Assembly (NCBI GenBank): GCA_947471745.1
Contig: CANJKZ010000932.1
Location: 1,054,001-1,118,000, forward strand
DNA from: Closterium sp. Naga37s-1
Lineage: Eukaryota > Streptophyta > Zygnematophyceae > Desmidiales > Closteriaceae
DNA: 64,000 nucleotides
Direction of reading: 5' to 3'
Shown: positions 52,920 through 62,796 of the stretch, piece by piece
How the letters are laid out: every line of letters begins with the position of its first letter
How positions within the stretch are numbered: position 1 is the first letter of the stretch
Notes under the pieces: generated by a model
What the model was told of the DNA's origin: nothing
What the model saw: the letters and a program-made list of their open reading frames with translations, nothing else
The model's database searches: none
Made by a program: the position numbers and the translations under genes

Positions 52920-54655
52920 CTAAGAAGGGAAGACACGGCGCAAGGTGGGGAGGTAAAACTGCCAGCCAGGCGCGTCAGGGACAAAGCCAAGGAAGATGCA
53001 CGGAATGGCGCGGGCGGAGAGCTTGTCCGCGGACGTATCGCGAACAAAGGCACGAGATCCCCAGACCCGGAACACCATCGCATCGCCAACCTTCCCCGTC
53101 CAACGCAGTGTGGGCGAGGTCTCCGGCAAGGAGACACAGGGCCAGAGGTTGAGCTGATGCGCAGCGTACCGGACCGCAAACGGCCACAGAAAATGGGGAG
53201 CAGTCGCATGGATCATGGAGGTACGAGCGACTTCCATGACTAAGCCAATGCAGCGCTCAGCAATCCCATTTTGCTGAGGGGAGTCCGGAAGCGTGAACGA
53301 CTGGAGAATGCCCTCCCCACGACAAAAGTCCCGCAAAAGGGTGGAGGAGAACTCACCACCTCTGTCAGAGTGCAGACGCAGGACAGGAAGGTCCTGGCCG
53401 AAGCGCTCGCAGAGCTGGAGACGGACTGTGCGGATCCAAGGGATCAAGACATCAACGACCTGACCCTTGCTGCGCAAGGGAAAGACCGTGGTGTATTGCG
53501 TGTAGTCGTCAACTACCAGCAAAAAGTAGCGCTCGCGGCTCTGTCCACTGATGCGGGCTGGGCCCCACACGTCCATGTGGAGAGTCTGCAGGGGAGCAGT
53601 CGTCGGGGGAAACGAGGAGGAGTGAGGAGCGGCGCGCTGCCGCCCCTCGACGCAAGGGAGGCAGGGCGGGGCAGGCGAGGGCGGCAGGGGAGTCAGAGAC
53701 CTGGGGAGACCAGAGACAAGAAGACGAGAGTGCATGCCACGAAGGCGAGGCAGGGAGGGGTGACCCAGGCGGTGGTGCAGCAGAAGAGTCTGGTGCGACA
53801 GGAGGCGACACGAGCAAGAGGCAGCTATCTGACCTGACGCGGACACCTGAGCAGACGCAGCTTCCTGAGAAGGCTTGGTAGCAAGTGTGTACAGACTCGA
53901 CCCTGGCCGACGAGTGAACGTGGCCAGGTGACGCCCCGTCCGTGTGCACGTGCAGATCGACACACGCTGACCCCCAGGAGTGGTGGTAGTGACCATCGCA
54001 TCCTGGAGGGCAGCGGTACTCACCAAGTTCGTAGAGAACGAGGGGAGGTGAAGACCTGACAGTGAGCCGGACGGAACCGCGGGACACGGGAGGACAGTCG
54101 AGGAACGGGCCACGACCGGTCCCCTGGAGGGGTCAGCCAGTCTGACTGGGACAGGTGTAGGAAGAGGAGTGAGGGTGGTGCTGTCACGAAAGAAACAGCG
54201 CGAGGCGTCAGAGTCTAACGTGAAAGTGTGCAAGGCCTCAGCAGGCGCAGTACCAGGGAGAGTACCAGACTCACTAGCACCTAGAGCAGCAGCTGCTATA
54301 CCTGGGTCAGGCGGCACACACCGGTAACAGTCACCCTCAGCACTAACAGACAAAGCATACATAGCAGAAAGAGTAGCATCAAAGTCTAGGTCAAAGATAG
54401 CAATCCTAGACTTAAGCAGATCTGCCCAGCGAGGGAGCTCGACGTCGTCACTAAACTCAGCACGCCAAGCGTCATCGAGGCGGGAGAAGTAGCGGTGCTG
54501 AGTGTGGAGCCGCCCGCAAGTCTGACCAGCACGGTCACCCGTGCGAATGACATACGGGCAACTACCCCCAGACGCCCCACGCAGAAACCACTCACGAAGC
54601 TGCTGGGGAGACGGGGTCTCGCTCCGACGCTGCTGCTGCTGACGCTGGCCACCCC
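52920..54655 (-). pseudogene. Copia E Cys/His cluster, protease and integrase
   Basis: An open frame whose meaningful part starts near 54655 with QRQQQQRRSETPSPQQLREW, then CPYVIRTGDRAGQTCGRLH, protease HTFTLDSDASRCFFRD and integrase LHHRLGHPSLPRLRGM, CLPCVEG, HMDVWGPARI, HSDRGGEFS and NGIAERCIGL. The protease site reads D-S-D, where relatives have D-S-G. It ends at a stop at 52920. Its frame differs from gag by one base; the shift falls in a run of C at about 54648-54653. Confidence 0.85.
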
Positions 54656-55644
54656 CCAGAACCGACACGCCGAGCGCCAGTCCCACCACCACCAGTCCGA
54701 CCGCCTCCACTGCCGCCACTCCCACCGCTGCCTCCACCACCGCCACCAGAGCCCCCACTCCCGCCAACAGTCCCACCGCCACCACCTCCTCCACTGCTGC
54801 CCCCACCACCACTCCCGCTGCCACCTCCACCACCGCCGCTGCCACCTCCACCTCCTCGACCACCCTTGCCCTTGCTGCTGCGGCGCTTCGCACTAGCAGA
54901 AGCAGCCCCGACGTCCTCAGGAATAGAGACGTCTGCAGCAGCAGCAGAGGCGTAGGAGGGGGCAAGGGGGGAGGGGGAACACCCCTCAAAGAAGGGTGGG
55001 CGCGGAGTGCCACGAGCAGCACCTACAGCAACTGCACTAGTCTCAGCTGCGAGGAGATGCTGCTCGAGGAGGTCAACAGTGAGGGAGGTGGGGTCAAGAG
55101 AGAGGAAGTGGTCCCTGACAGAGCGAAGAGAGCCAGGGAGGCGAGTGACTATAAAGTAGAGAGTGATGTACATCGGGGGCGGGTTCCTGTCAAGGAACTC
55201 AGCAGGAACGGCAGTGCGGTAGCGAGCGTCACTAGCGCGAATGTGGGAAACGAGGTCCTCGACTTCGGTAAAGGCAGACAGCTCGGGGAACAGGTAGGGC
55301 AGAAGGAGGCGGCCTAGAGCAGCAGTGGCAGGGGAGGAGTAGCGAGCGACTACAGCGTCGTACAGTGCCTGCGCTGTCCTGTGCTGTCCGAAGTGAGCGC
55401 ATTCAGCTAATGGCAGGTGGTTGCGAATGGCTAAGCGCGCAGCAGTGTCATGAGTAAGCCACTGTGAGCGAGTCGAACTGTCAGCTGTGGCGGGAGGGGC
55501 AGTAGCAGCGCCTGACGCTAGGTCAAACAGCGAGACACTGTCCTTAGAATCGCTCAGTAGGTATAGCTGCAGGTCGTCTAGCCACGTGTCAAACTGAACT
55601 GGTCTGCCCTCATGATCAAACGCGAGAACCCGAAGCGAAGCCAT
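54592..55644 (-). CDS. Copia E gag (frameshifted at its end)
   Basis: Starts MASLRVLAFDHEGRPVQFD. Gag core motifs: FDTWLDDLQLYLLSDSKDS, HTAQA-like helices, ARYSSPATAALGRLLLPYLF, YITLYFIVTRLPGSLRSVRD and LLEQHLLAAETSAVAVGAA. A polyglycine/serine tract of about 90 residues follows (near residues 255-340). The last about 20 codons are out of frame because of the C-run indel. This is the best-preserved gag of its clade in the window. Confidence 0.85.
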   Translation of the reverse strand: MASLRVLAFDHEGRPVQFDTWLDDLQLYLLSDSKDSVSLFDLASGAATAPPATADSSTRSQWLTHDTAARLAIRNHLPLAECAHFGQHRTAQALYDAVVARYSSPATAALGRLLLPYLFPELSAFTEVEDLVSHIRASDARYRTAVPAEFLDRNPPPMYITLYFIVTRLPGSLRSVRDHFLSLDPTSLTVDLLEQHLLAAETSAVAVGAARGTPRPPFFEGCSPSPLAPSYASAAAADVSIPEDVGAASASAKRRSSKGKGGRGGGGGSGGGGGGSGSGGGGSSGGGGGGGTVGGSGGSGGGGGGSGGSGGSGGGRTGGGGTGARRVGSGGWPASAAAASERDPVSPAAS

Positions 55645-56892
55645 AGCTGTGCAGCACGCATAATAGCAGTAGTAGCAGCAGTAGCAGTTGTGACAGTACC
55701 GGGCCGTAGCAGTAGCTGTAGCAGTAGCTAGGTACCGGGTCGGGCGTTGGGCTAGGTGCGGGGCAGGGCGTGGCTAGGGACCGGGCCGGGCGTTGGGCTA
55801 GGTACGGGGCCGGGCGCTGGGCTAGGTACGGGACCGGGCGCTGGGCTAGGTACGGGGCCGGGTGGGGCTAGGGACCGGGCCGAGCGCAGGCTAGGTACGG
55901 GGCCGGGCGCTGGGCGCGGGGCGGGGCTGGGTGCGGGCTAGGGTCGGGGCCGGGCGCTGGGCTAGGTACGGGGCCGGGCGGGGCTAGGGACCGGGCCGGG
56001 CGCGGGCTAGGTACGGGGCCGGGCGCTGGGCGAGGAATAGGGCCGGGCGCTGGGCGAGGGGCGGGGCCGGGCGCGGGCTAGGGTCGGGGCCGGGCGCTGG
56101 GCTAGGTACTGGGCCGGGCGGGGCTAGGTACGGGCGGGTCGCGGGCTAGGTACGGGCCGAACGCGGGCTAGGTACGGGCCGGGCGCGGGCGTGAGACGGG
56201 GCCGGGCGCGGGCTAGGTACAGGCCGGTTGTGGGCTAGGTACGGGCCGGTCGCGGGCTAGGTACAGGCCGGGCGCGGGCGAGAGACGGGCCGGGCGCGGG
56301 GCTAGGTACGGGCCGTTCACGGGCTAGGTACGAGCCGGGCGCGGGCGTGAGACGGGGCCGGGCGCGGGCTAGGTACGGGCCGGACATTGGGCTAGGTACG
56401 GGCCGGTCGCGGGCTAGGTACAAGCCGGGCGCGGGGCTAGGAACGGGCCGGGTGCGGGCGAGAGACGGGCCGGGCGCGGGGCTAGGAACGGGCGGGTCGC
56501 GGGCTAGGAACGGGCCGATCGCGGGCTAGGTACGGGCCGGGCGCGGGCGTGAGACGGGGCCGGGCGCAGGCTAGGTACGGGCCGGGCGTTTGGCTAGGTA
56601 CGGGCCGGTCGCGGGCTAGGTACGGGCCGGGCGCGGGCGAGAGACGGGCCGGGTGCGGGGCTAGGAATGGGCCGGGCGCGGGCGAGAGACTGGCCGGGCG
56701 CGGGGCTAGGAACGGGCCGATCGCGGGCCGATCGCAGGCTAGGTACGGGCCGGTCGCGGGCTAGGTACGGGCCGGGCGCGGGGCTAGGAACGGGGCCGGG
56801 CGCGGGGCTAGGGGCTGACGGGCCGCGAAGGCTAGGAGCGACGGGCCTAGGGGGGTACTCGCAGCGTAGCAGGTGGTGGGCCCAAGTAACCT
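55645..56892 (-). repeat. Minisatellite leader of Copia E
   Basis: About 45 degenerate units of 20-24 bp around GGGCTAGGTACGGGCCGGGCG. GGGCCC at 56878-56883 remains, but the stem-loop found in A, B, D and F is reduced to CAAGTAACCTG. The primer site at 56893-56904 reads TGGAATCAGAGC. Confidence 0.75.
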
Positions 56893-56904
56893 GCTCTGAT
56901 TCCA

Positions 56905-57036
56905 TGTGAAAGTAACAAACGAGAATGGATGAACTATGAAACAGTTGGGTACAAGTACTAACCCTAATTGGGTTGTACCCCTTATGGGCTACTCCACTAC
57001 AGCCTACACAAATGTATAAGCTATAATGTTCTGACA
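56905..57036 (-). repeat. Right (5') LTR of Copia E
   Basis: 132 bp; two differences from the left LTR. Confidence 0.93.
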
Positions 57037-57041
57037 CACGC

Positions 57042-57317
57042 GACGGGCAGAAACCGACGCACGCCCGGGGCGTGCGACGAGCAGAAACCTCCACACGCCC
57101 GGGGGATGCGATGGGCAGAAACCGCCACGCGCTCGGGGCGTGCGACGGGCAGAAACCGCCACACGCTCGGGGCGTGCGACGAGCAGAAACCGCCACACGC
57201 CCCGGGCGTGCGACGGGCAGAAACCGCCATGCGCTTTGGGCGCATGACGGGCAGGGGTGCCGCATGACGGGCAGCGCGATTGGTGGGCCCATGAAAATTA
57301 GGTCCTGGAAAGGACGA
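57042..57317 (-). repeat. Leader repeats and stem-loop of element D
   Basis: About six units of 34 bp (GCGACGGGCAGAAACCGCCA core), continuous with 42290-42383 once E is removed. GGGCCC at 57285-57290 and the stem GTCCT-GGAA-AGGAC at 57302-57315 follow toward the primer site. Confidence 0.75.
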
Positions 57318-57329
57318 GCTCTGATAGCA
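57318..57329 (-). promoter_or_regulatory. Primer binding site of element D
   Basis: The complement reads TGCTATCAGAGC, one base from the canonical initiator Met-tRNA site. Confidence 0.75.
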
Positions 57330-57558
57330 TGTTAAAATAGGCTCTTAATTTAGTAGACTTAGTAGCCTATGGTTCGAGATTAGGAGAGTAGCGAGAGGAA
57401 AGGTCGAGGGTGTTGACCAAAGGAGGAACGAGAATGATGTTCACTATGAGAAGAGTTAAAAGTTATAGCAAGCCAAAGGGTGCACCACCTAACATGACAG
57501 CAATAGAACCACAATATAGCTAGAACTACATGCAGTTATAAATAAATATATTATGACA
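57330..57558 (-). repeat. Right (5') LTR of element D
   Basis: 229 bp, TGTTAAAATAGG...ATTATGACA, followed by GTATT. Confidence 0.92.
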
Positions 57559-57753
57559 GTATTTGCCAGAGCGCGCGAGAATTTCACTCACGACCCCATG
57601 TAAATCCGACTCGATTGAAATGGCAGGGACGATTTCTACAGTTTGGTGTTAGAAAATTGTAAATGTATATTTGTCATTTTATAAGCACACCCCCCTAAAA
57701 AACACTGTTTTATTATAAGCACACCTGCGCTTATATCCGGGGTGATACGATAC

Positions 57754-58645
57754 GTTCCATTAAAGCTCAAGGCCCAAATTGCGCAAGATTAGTAGTCTTG
57801 CGCAAGTTTGGGTGCTGGGGGTTGGGGGTTGTTGACTTGTCTGATTATGCCGCAACACTTGTCTTTTCGGCAGGCCCTACGATATGAGGATTTTTCCCCT
57901 GAAATTCCTGATTTTCGGTCAATTTTGTGTACCTACACTACACCAGGGTCATCCCTAGGTTTTGTGCCTGCCTGATGCATCAGATGGCGTGGTTTTTTCT
58001 GTCTGATGCATCAGAATTTCCTTCAAAACATTTATGCTGAATTAGGAAATTTTAAAATTCAAATTCTGATTGATTTTCTTAGTGCCCTTCTCATTTCACA
58101 GTGTTCTGTACCTTACGAAGGAATTGCAAAGAAGAACGCGCGACTTTGGGACTCGTGCTCGGATGCTCACCATTGTGAAGCCAATCGCAAATAACTAGGC
58201 TACTTCTGTCTTCAGTGATAGGGTTAGGTAACGCTTGAGATAATCGGCCGAACTCCATTCACACACGAAACACCCTTCTACATTGGAACTCGGTATCAGA
58301 CGAAACCAGAACAAGTTCCTGATTGATCAGACGAATTCAAAAAACATTTATTATCGATCAGAAATTTCAAAAATTCATTTCAGGAAAATCAGATGAACTG
58401 TTAAAAATCTGAATATCGGACAAACAGACAGAAAATTTCTGCTAGCGATGACCCTACACTACACCGATTCTTCAGTGTGTAAATTTTTGTGATACCGATT
58501 TTCAGCCTTCATTTCTTAGTTAACACTGATTTTTCGGCCTTTTATCGAAGTGTACTCTGAATGCACATTCCTAATCCTATCTGAAAAACGCCCAACATAC
58601 CAGTTAAGCGTACAAACTGACACCCAACAGCTTGGAGTGTCTCAG

Positions 58646-58646
<1 letters not shown>
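57754..58646. other. Non-coding stretch with hairpin and palindromes
   Basis: No gene recognised. A strong hairpin lies at about 57773-57811 (arms TGCGCAAGA and TCTTGCGCA, extended by CCCAAA/TTTGGG). Two copies of the palindrome CTGATGCATCAG are at 57972-57983 and 58003-58014. The remainder is AT-rich. Confidence 0.55.
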
Positions 58647-60056
<1,410 letters not shown>

Positions 60057-60296
60057 TGTTAGTGAAATCGCTGTGGAAGGGTAAGGTCTGTGGTTCGAGG
60101 CCCTGTGCTACCATACTTCGTGAGAACCCATAATTATATATAAGATACATGTGGGTGAAATCAGAGTTTTTTCTTTAAGAACCCTAAAAAATCAGGCATT
60201 GTTTTTTTAGGAACACTAAAAATCAGCCTTTTTCTCACAGGGACCCTAATGCATCAACGTCCCTAAAAGTGAATCTGAGGACCTGCTTTTCGCTGA

Positions 60297-60417
60297 ATCA
60301 GCAAGCTTCAGGGGGGAGCGTGCGTTTGGGGACCTCGAGTCCCAAATTGCAGAGTAGTGAAACTTGACGGCGCTGTTCTCCAGGCATTCGATGCTGTCGG
60401 AAGAATATGCAAAGAAG
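60297..60417 (+). CDS. Unrecognised ORF, left part (interrupted by element H)
   Basis: Open from just after a TGA at 60294-60296, with no clear start codon. Once H and one AGAAG copy are removed, the frame joins 61870-62075 to give about 108 codons. Sample: GAVLQAFDAVGRICKEAAK. Not recognised. It could be an exon or a transposon remnant. Confidence 0.3.
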
Positions 60418-60526
60418 TGTCAGAAACCGAAATGATGATTGACTATTGTGGGTTGGGGTACATAAACCTAACCCTAATTGCTGTACCCCATATGACACGC
60501 ATCACTAAAGGTTACAACATTTGACA
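60418..60526 (-). repeat. Left (3') LTR of Copia H
   Basis: 109 bp, TGTCAGAAACC...CATTTGACA, with GGGGTACA...TGTACCCC inverted repeat. Confidence 0.85.
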
Positions 60527-60726
60527 CACCCCCATAGCCTAAGTGAGGGGTGTCAAGCAAAACCAAAACCGTACGGTCACAAGACCAGTCAGAAAGAAAC
60601 ATAGCTCAAGGTGGATCACAATGTCACCACACAGTCCGAGCACAAGCAAAAGAGCCACAAGGCTAGTTCAAGAGTTCACAGAGGTATATGCAAAGTATAC
60701 AAACAAAGTAAGTAGAGAACTCAAGT
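60527..60726 (-). promoter_or_regulatory. 3' UTR of Copia H with conserved hairpins
   Basis: GGTC-ACAA-GACC at 60575-60586 and AGCC-ACAA-GGCT at 60653-60664. The second carries a paired change relative to GGCC/GGCC in the sister elements. The polypurine complement is at 60527. Confidence 0.65.
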
Positions 60727-61787
60727 CTACACAAGACGAGAACCTGTGTTAGCAAGACCTAACTGCACACAACACCTCTGGTGGTCACAAGGAGGAAGGG
60801 CCTTGGTAAAGATGTCTGCAGTGTTGGCCTCGGACTCCACAAAGTCGAAGTGAGCCTGTCCACGCCTCTGCAATTCTCGCAGAAGAGAGTACCTGACGTT
60901 GATGTGCTTCACTCTGCTCTCCAGTCGCGGCTCTCGACAAAGGAGAATCGATGCCTTGTTGTTATTGAACAAGGTTGGTTCAGAGCTCGGCCGCTCACCA
61001 AGGTCAGTGAGCAAGAAGGTCAACCAGCACAGCTCCTGTGCAGCCATGGCTCCAGCGTAGCCACGACGAACGAACAGCGACGGGTCAGCAGAAGACGGCT
61101 GGAAACTGAGGTCAGACAGGGTAGAGCGAAGGGTGTTATGCCACTCACGAGGTGCCTGACGAAGACCGTAGACCGGTCGCCTCAGCCTCCATTGGGTCCC
61201 AGGAGGGAAAGTGCCAGTGAAGGCAGAGGGATGATACAACCAGACCTCCTCGTGTAGGCTACCCTGAAGGAAGGCAGTGGAGAAGTCGAGAGAGTGTAAC
61301 TCGTAGTCTCTCTGTGTTGCTACGTGAAGTAACACCCGAAGAATAGTCATCTTCGGGGTAGGCGCGAAGGTCTAACAGAAGTCAACTCCCTCGCGCTGAC
61401 TGAAACCTCTAGCCACATAGCGCGCCTTGAAGACCGGAGGAGATCTCGGTGGCCGCTTCACCCTGAAGATCCACATGCCATCGACTACGTTCGCCCCAGG
61501 GGGGGGAACCTCGTTGACGTAGGTGCCTGTGGATCTGTAGGAGGCCAATTCTGAGTCCATGGCCTCCACTGAGAGGCTCAAGGCCCTGACACTGCCTCAG
61601 TGTAAGTGCGAGGAGTCGGTATGTCAAGGGCGTCGGGGTCTCCCTCAGGGGCGAGCAGCAAGGCACAGAGATGAGGGGAAGCGGCTGCCAGGAACTCCAG
61701 CTCAAACTGCCTGTCCTCTAGGGCGTCACAGCCAAGGGCAGACTCACCCCCAACGGCCAGAGGACTACTGGTAGGAGGAGCAGCCAC
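60727..61787 (-). pseudogene. Copia H RT-RNase H with catalytic centre deleted
   Basis: Frames 61787-61578, 61581-61372 and 61350-60727 carry the RT lead-in (MWIFRVKRPPRSPP), DFSTAFLQGSLHEEVW, VYGLRQAPREW and ADPSLFVRR. The sequence then jumps to GYAGAMAAQELCWLTF of RNase H, so the YVDD region and start of RNase H are deleted in frame. RNase H ends ANTADIFTKALPPCDHQR. Stops occur near 61372 and 61578. Confidence 0.85.
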
Positions 61788-61869
61788 GAGACAAGTGGTG
61801 TAGTCAAGGCGGCGCGTAGTGGCGATCTTAGTGACAGCGGCAGTAAGGGCTACAACATTTCACAAGAAG

Positions 61870-62075
61870 CTGCCAAAACGTTGAATTTTTGGGGGGCAGC
61901 CCAAAAAATCGTGTCAAGCCTGTCGATGCCGTCCGAACCAAAACGACATGGCATTGGCTGCAGAACATGCCGTTTGGCGACGACATCAAAGGGGTTCGAA
62001 ACCTCCCCACGTTTTCCTTCTCAGGCAATTTGTGGTGCCTGTGCCACCATATGGCAAACTACCCGAGAGAGGTGA
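61870..62075 (+). CDS. Unrecognised ORF, right part (after element H)
   Basis: Continues the frame from 60297-60417. Contains GIGCRTCRLATTSKGF and AICGACATIWQTT: two CXXC pairs about 30 residues apart, as in small zinc-binding folds. Ends at TGA 62073-62075. No family recognised, and coding status is unproven. Confidence 0.3.
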
Positions 62076-62369
62076 ATGGCCACGAGATGGCAGGGGCATC
62101 GGCCAGTTGGGAAAACCGCAATCTCACCCTGCTGAAAAGAAAATAGTAACCAAAGGCGCCCTTATAACACGAGCACTGAAACCCTAAACGTGCTTGACGC
62201 AAGGCCTATTTTTCAAGGGTATTTTGCCCTGATTCCCCTTTCTGTGAGGCATTGTTTTCCTTGTACCCTGATTTTGTAAGGCCAGCCATATTGCAACCCT
62301 TCCCCAAAAAGTGAAGCTATTTTATGACCCTTTGGACATCAGGGTGCGTGTTTTGTTACTCGTACCAGT
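62076..62369. other. No gene recognised
   Basis: AT-rich, with loosely repeated ACCCTGATTTT-like phrases also seen near 60170-60260. The last 8 bp (62362-62369, GTACCAGT) are a candidate hAT target duplication. Confidence 0.35.
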
Positions 62370-62391
62370 CAGGGTTGGGAAAAAAGTACCC
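62370..62391 (+). repeat. Candidate left terminal inverted repeat of a hAT element
   Basis: CAGGGTTGGGAAAAAAGTAC matches the common hAT end pattern (CAGGGTTGGGAA followed by AGTAAC-like sequence). The right end is outside the window. Confidence 0.45.
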
Positions 62392-62796
62392 TTTTAACGA
62401 ATCCCTATACCTATAGTTACACGCGTAACTGTAGGACTTTGCCAAGCTGTACAAGCAACAAAGCATTCCGCCCATCGACAGTCTGTGCTGTCAAGGTGGG
62501 TGGTTTTGTTTTTTCTTGCTGTCATTGCTATTCGTCCTCGCGGCAGCTTTGGCTGTCAGCACTTTGTGTTTCCTCTTAACAGCGCATTGCATCTGTGGTG
62601 GTGGCCCCGTCGTGTAGGGATGGAGCGCACTGCACTTGGACGTGGATGGATGTGTCTGTTGCCTCTTTGTCATCGACGCCATGCACGCTTGGAATGGTGA
62701 GGGGTTTCGGCTTTTCTATTGCAATGCACTGTCATTCATCCCAGCCCGTTCGCCTCTGTTCCACACCTCTGTCTGTTGTTTCTCAGCACGCTTAGA

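Larger units (their letters stand above)
42389..57036 (-). mobile_element. Copia element E (about 7.5 kb net), TSD CACGC
   Basis: LTRs of 132 bp at 42389-42520 and 56905-57036 differ at two positions; CACGC at 42384-42388 and 57037-57041. It is inserted in the leader of element D and is itself split by element F inside the RNase H. Minus strand: LTR, primer site, leader, gag, protease-integrase, linker, RT, RNase H, 3' UTR, LTR. The frames are broken at a few places. Confidence 0.96.
40895..57558 (-). mobile_element. TRIM-like non-coding LTR element D (about 2.0 kb net), TSD GTATT
   Basis: LTRs of 229 bp at 40895-41123 and 57330-57558; GTATT at 40890-40894 and 57559-57563. The LTRs differ at roughly a dozen positions, so D is older than its guest E. 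The native interior (41124-42383 and 57042-57329) has no gag or pol. It has a primer site, polypurine tract, and the GGGCCC plus stem-loop leader module of the Copia clade A-G. Confidence 0.93.
40617..57749. mobile_element. TIR element I (about 464 bp net, non-autonomous), TSD ATAC
   Basis: Left end CGTATCACCCCGGATATAAG is repeated inverted at 57730-57749, with identity over about 26 bp. The flanking duplication is ATAC at 40613-40616 and 57750-57753. Subterminal TTATAAGCGCACC motifs recur at both ends (near 40677 and 40713, 57681 and 57712). It has no coding capacity: native sequence is only 40617-40894 plus 57564-57749; all the rest is element D and its guests. A related site without the element is seen at 27540-27575. 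Confidence 0.75.
60418..61864 (-). mobile_element. Copia element H, internally deleted, TSD AGAAG
   Basis: AGAAG at 60413-60417 and 61865-61869. The left LTR (60418-60526) is whole. On the right only the final 16-18 bp of an LTR (CTACAACATTTCACA) remain, joined to pol linker sequence. Gag, protease, integrase and the central RT are missing. Confidence 0.88.

Noticed and set aside
60085..60115. tRNA-like 3' half (GGTTCGAGGCC then ...ACCA)
   Set aside because: T-arm pairing fails and no 5' half is seen; at most a decayed SINE-like remnant.
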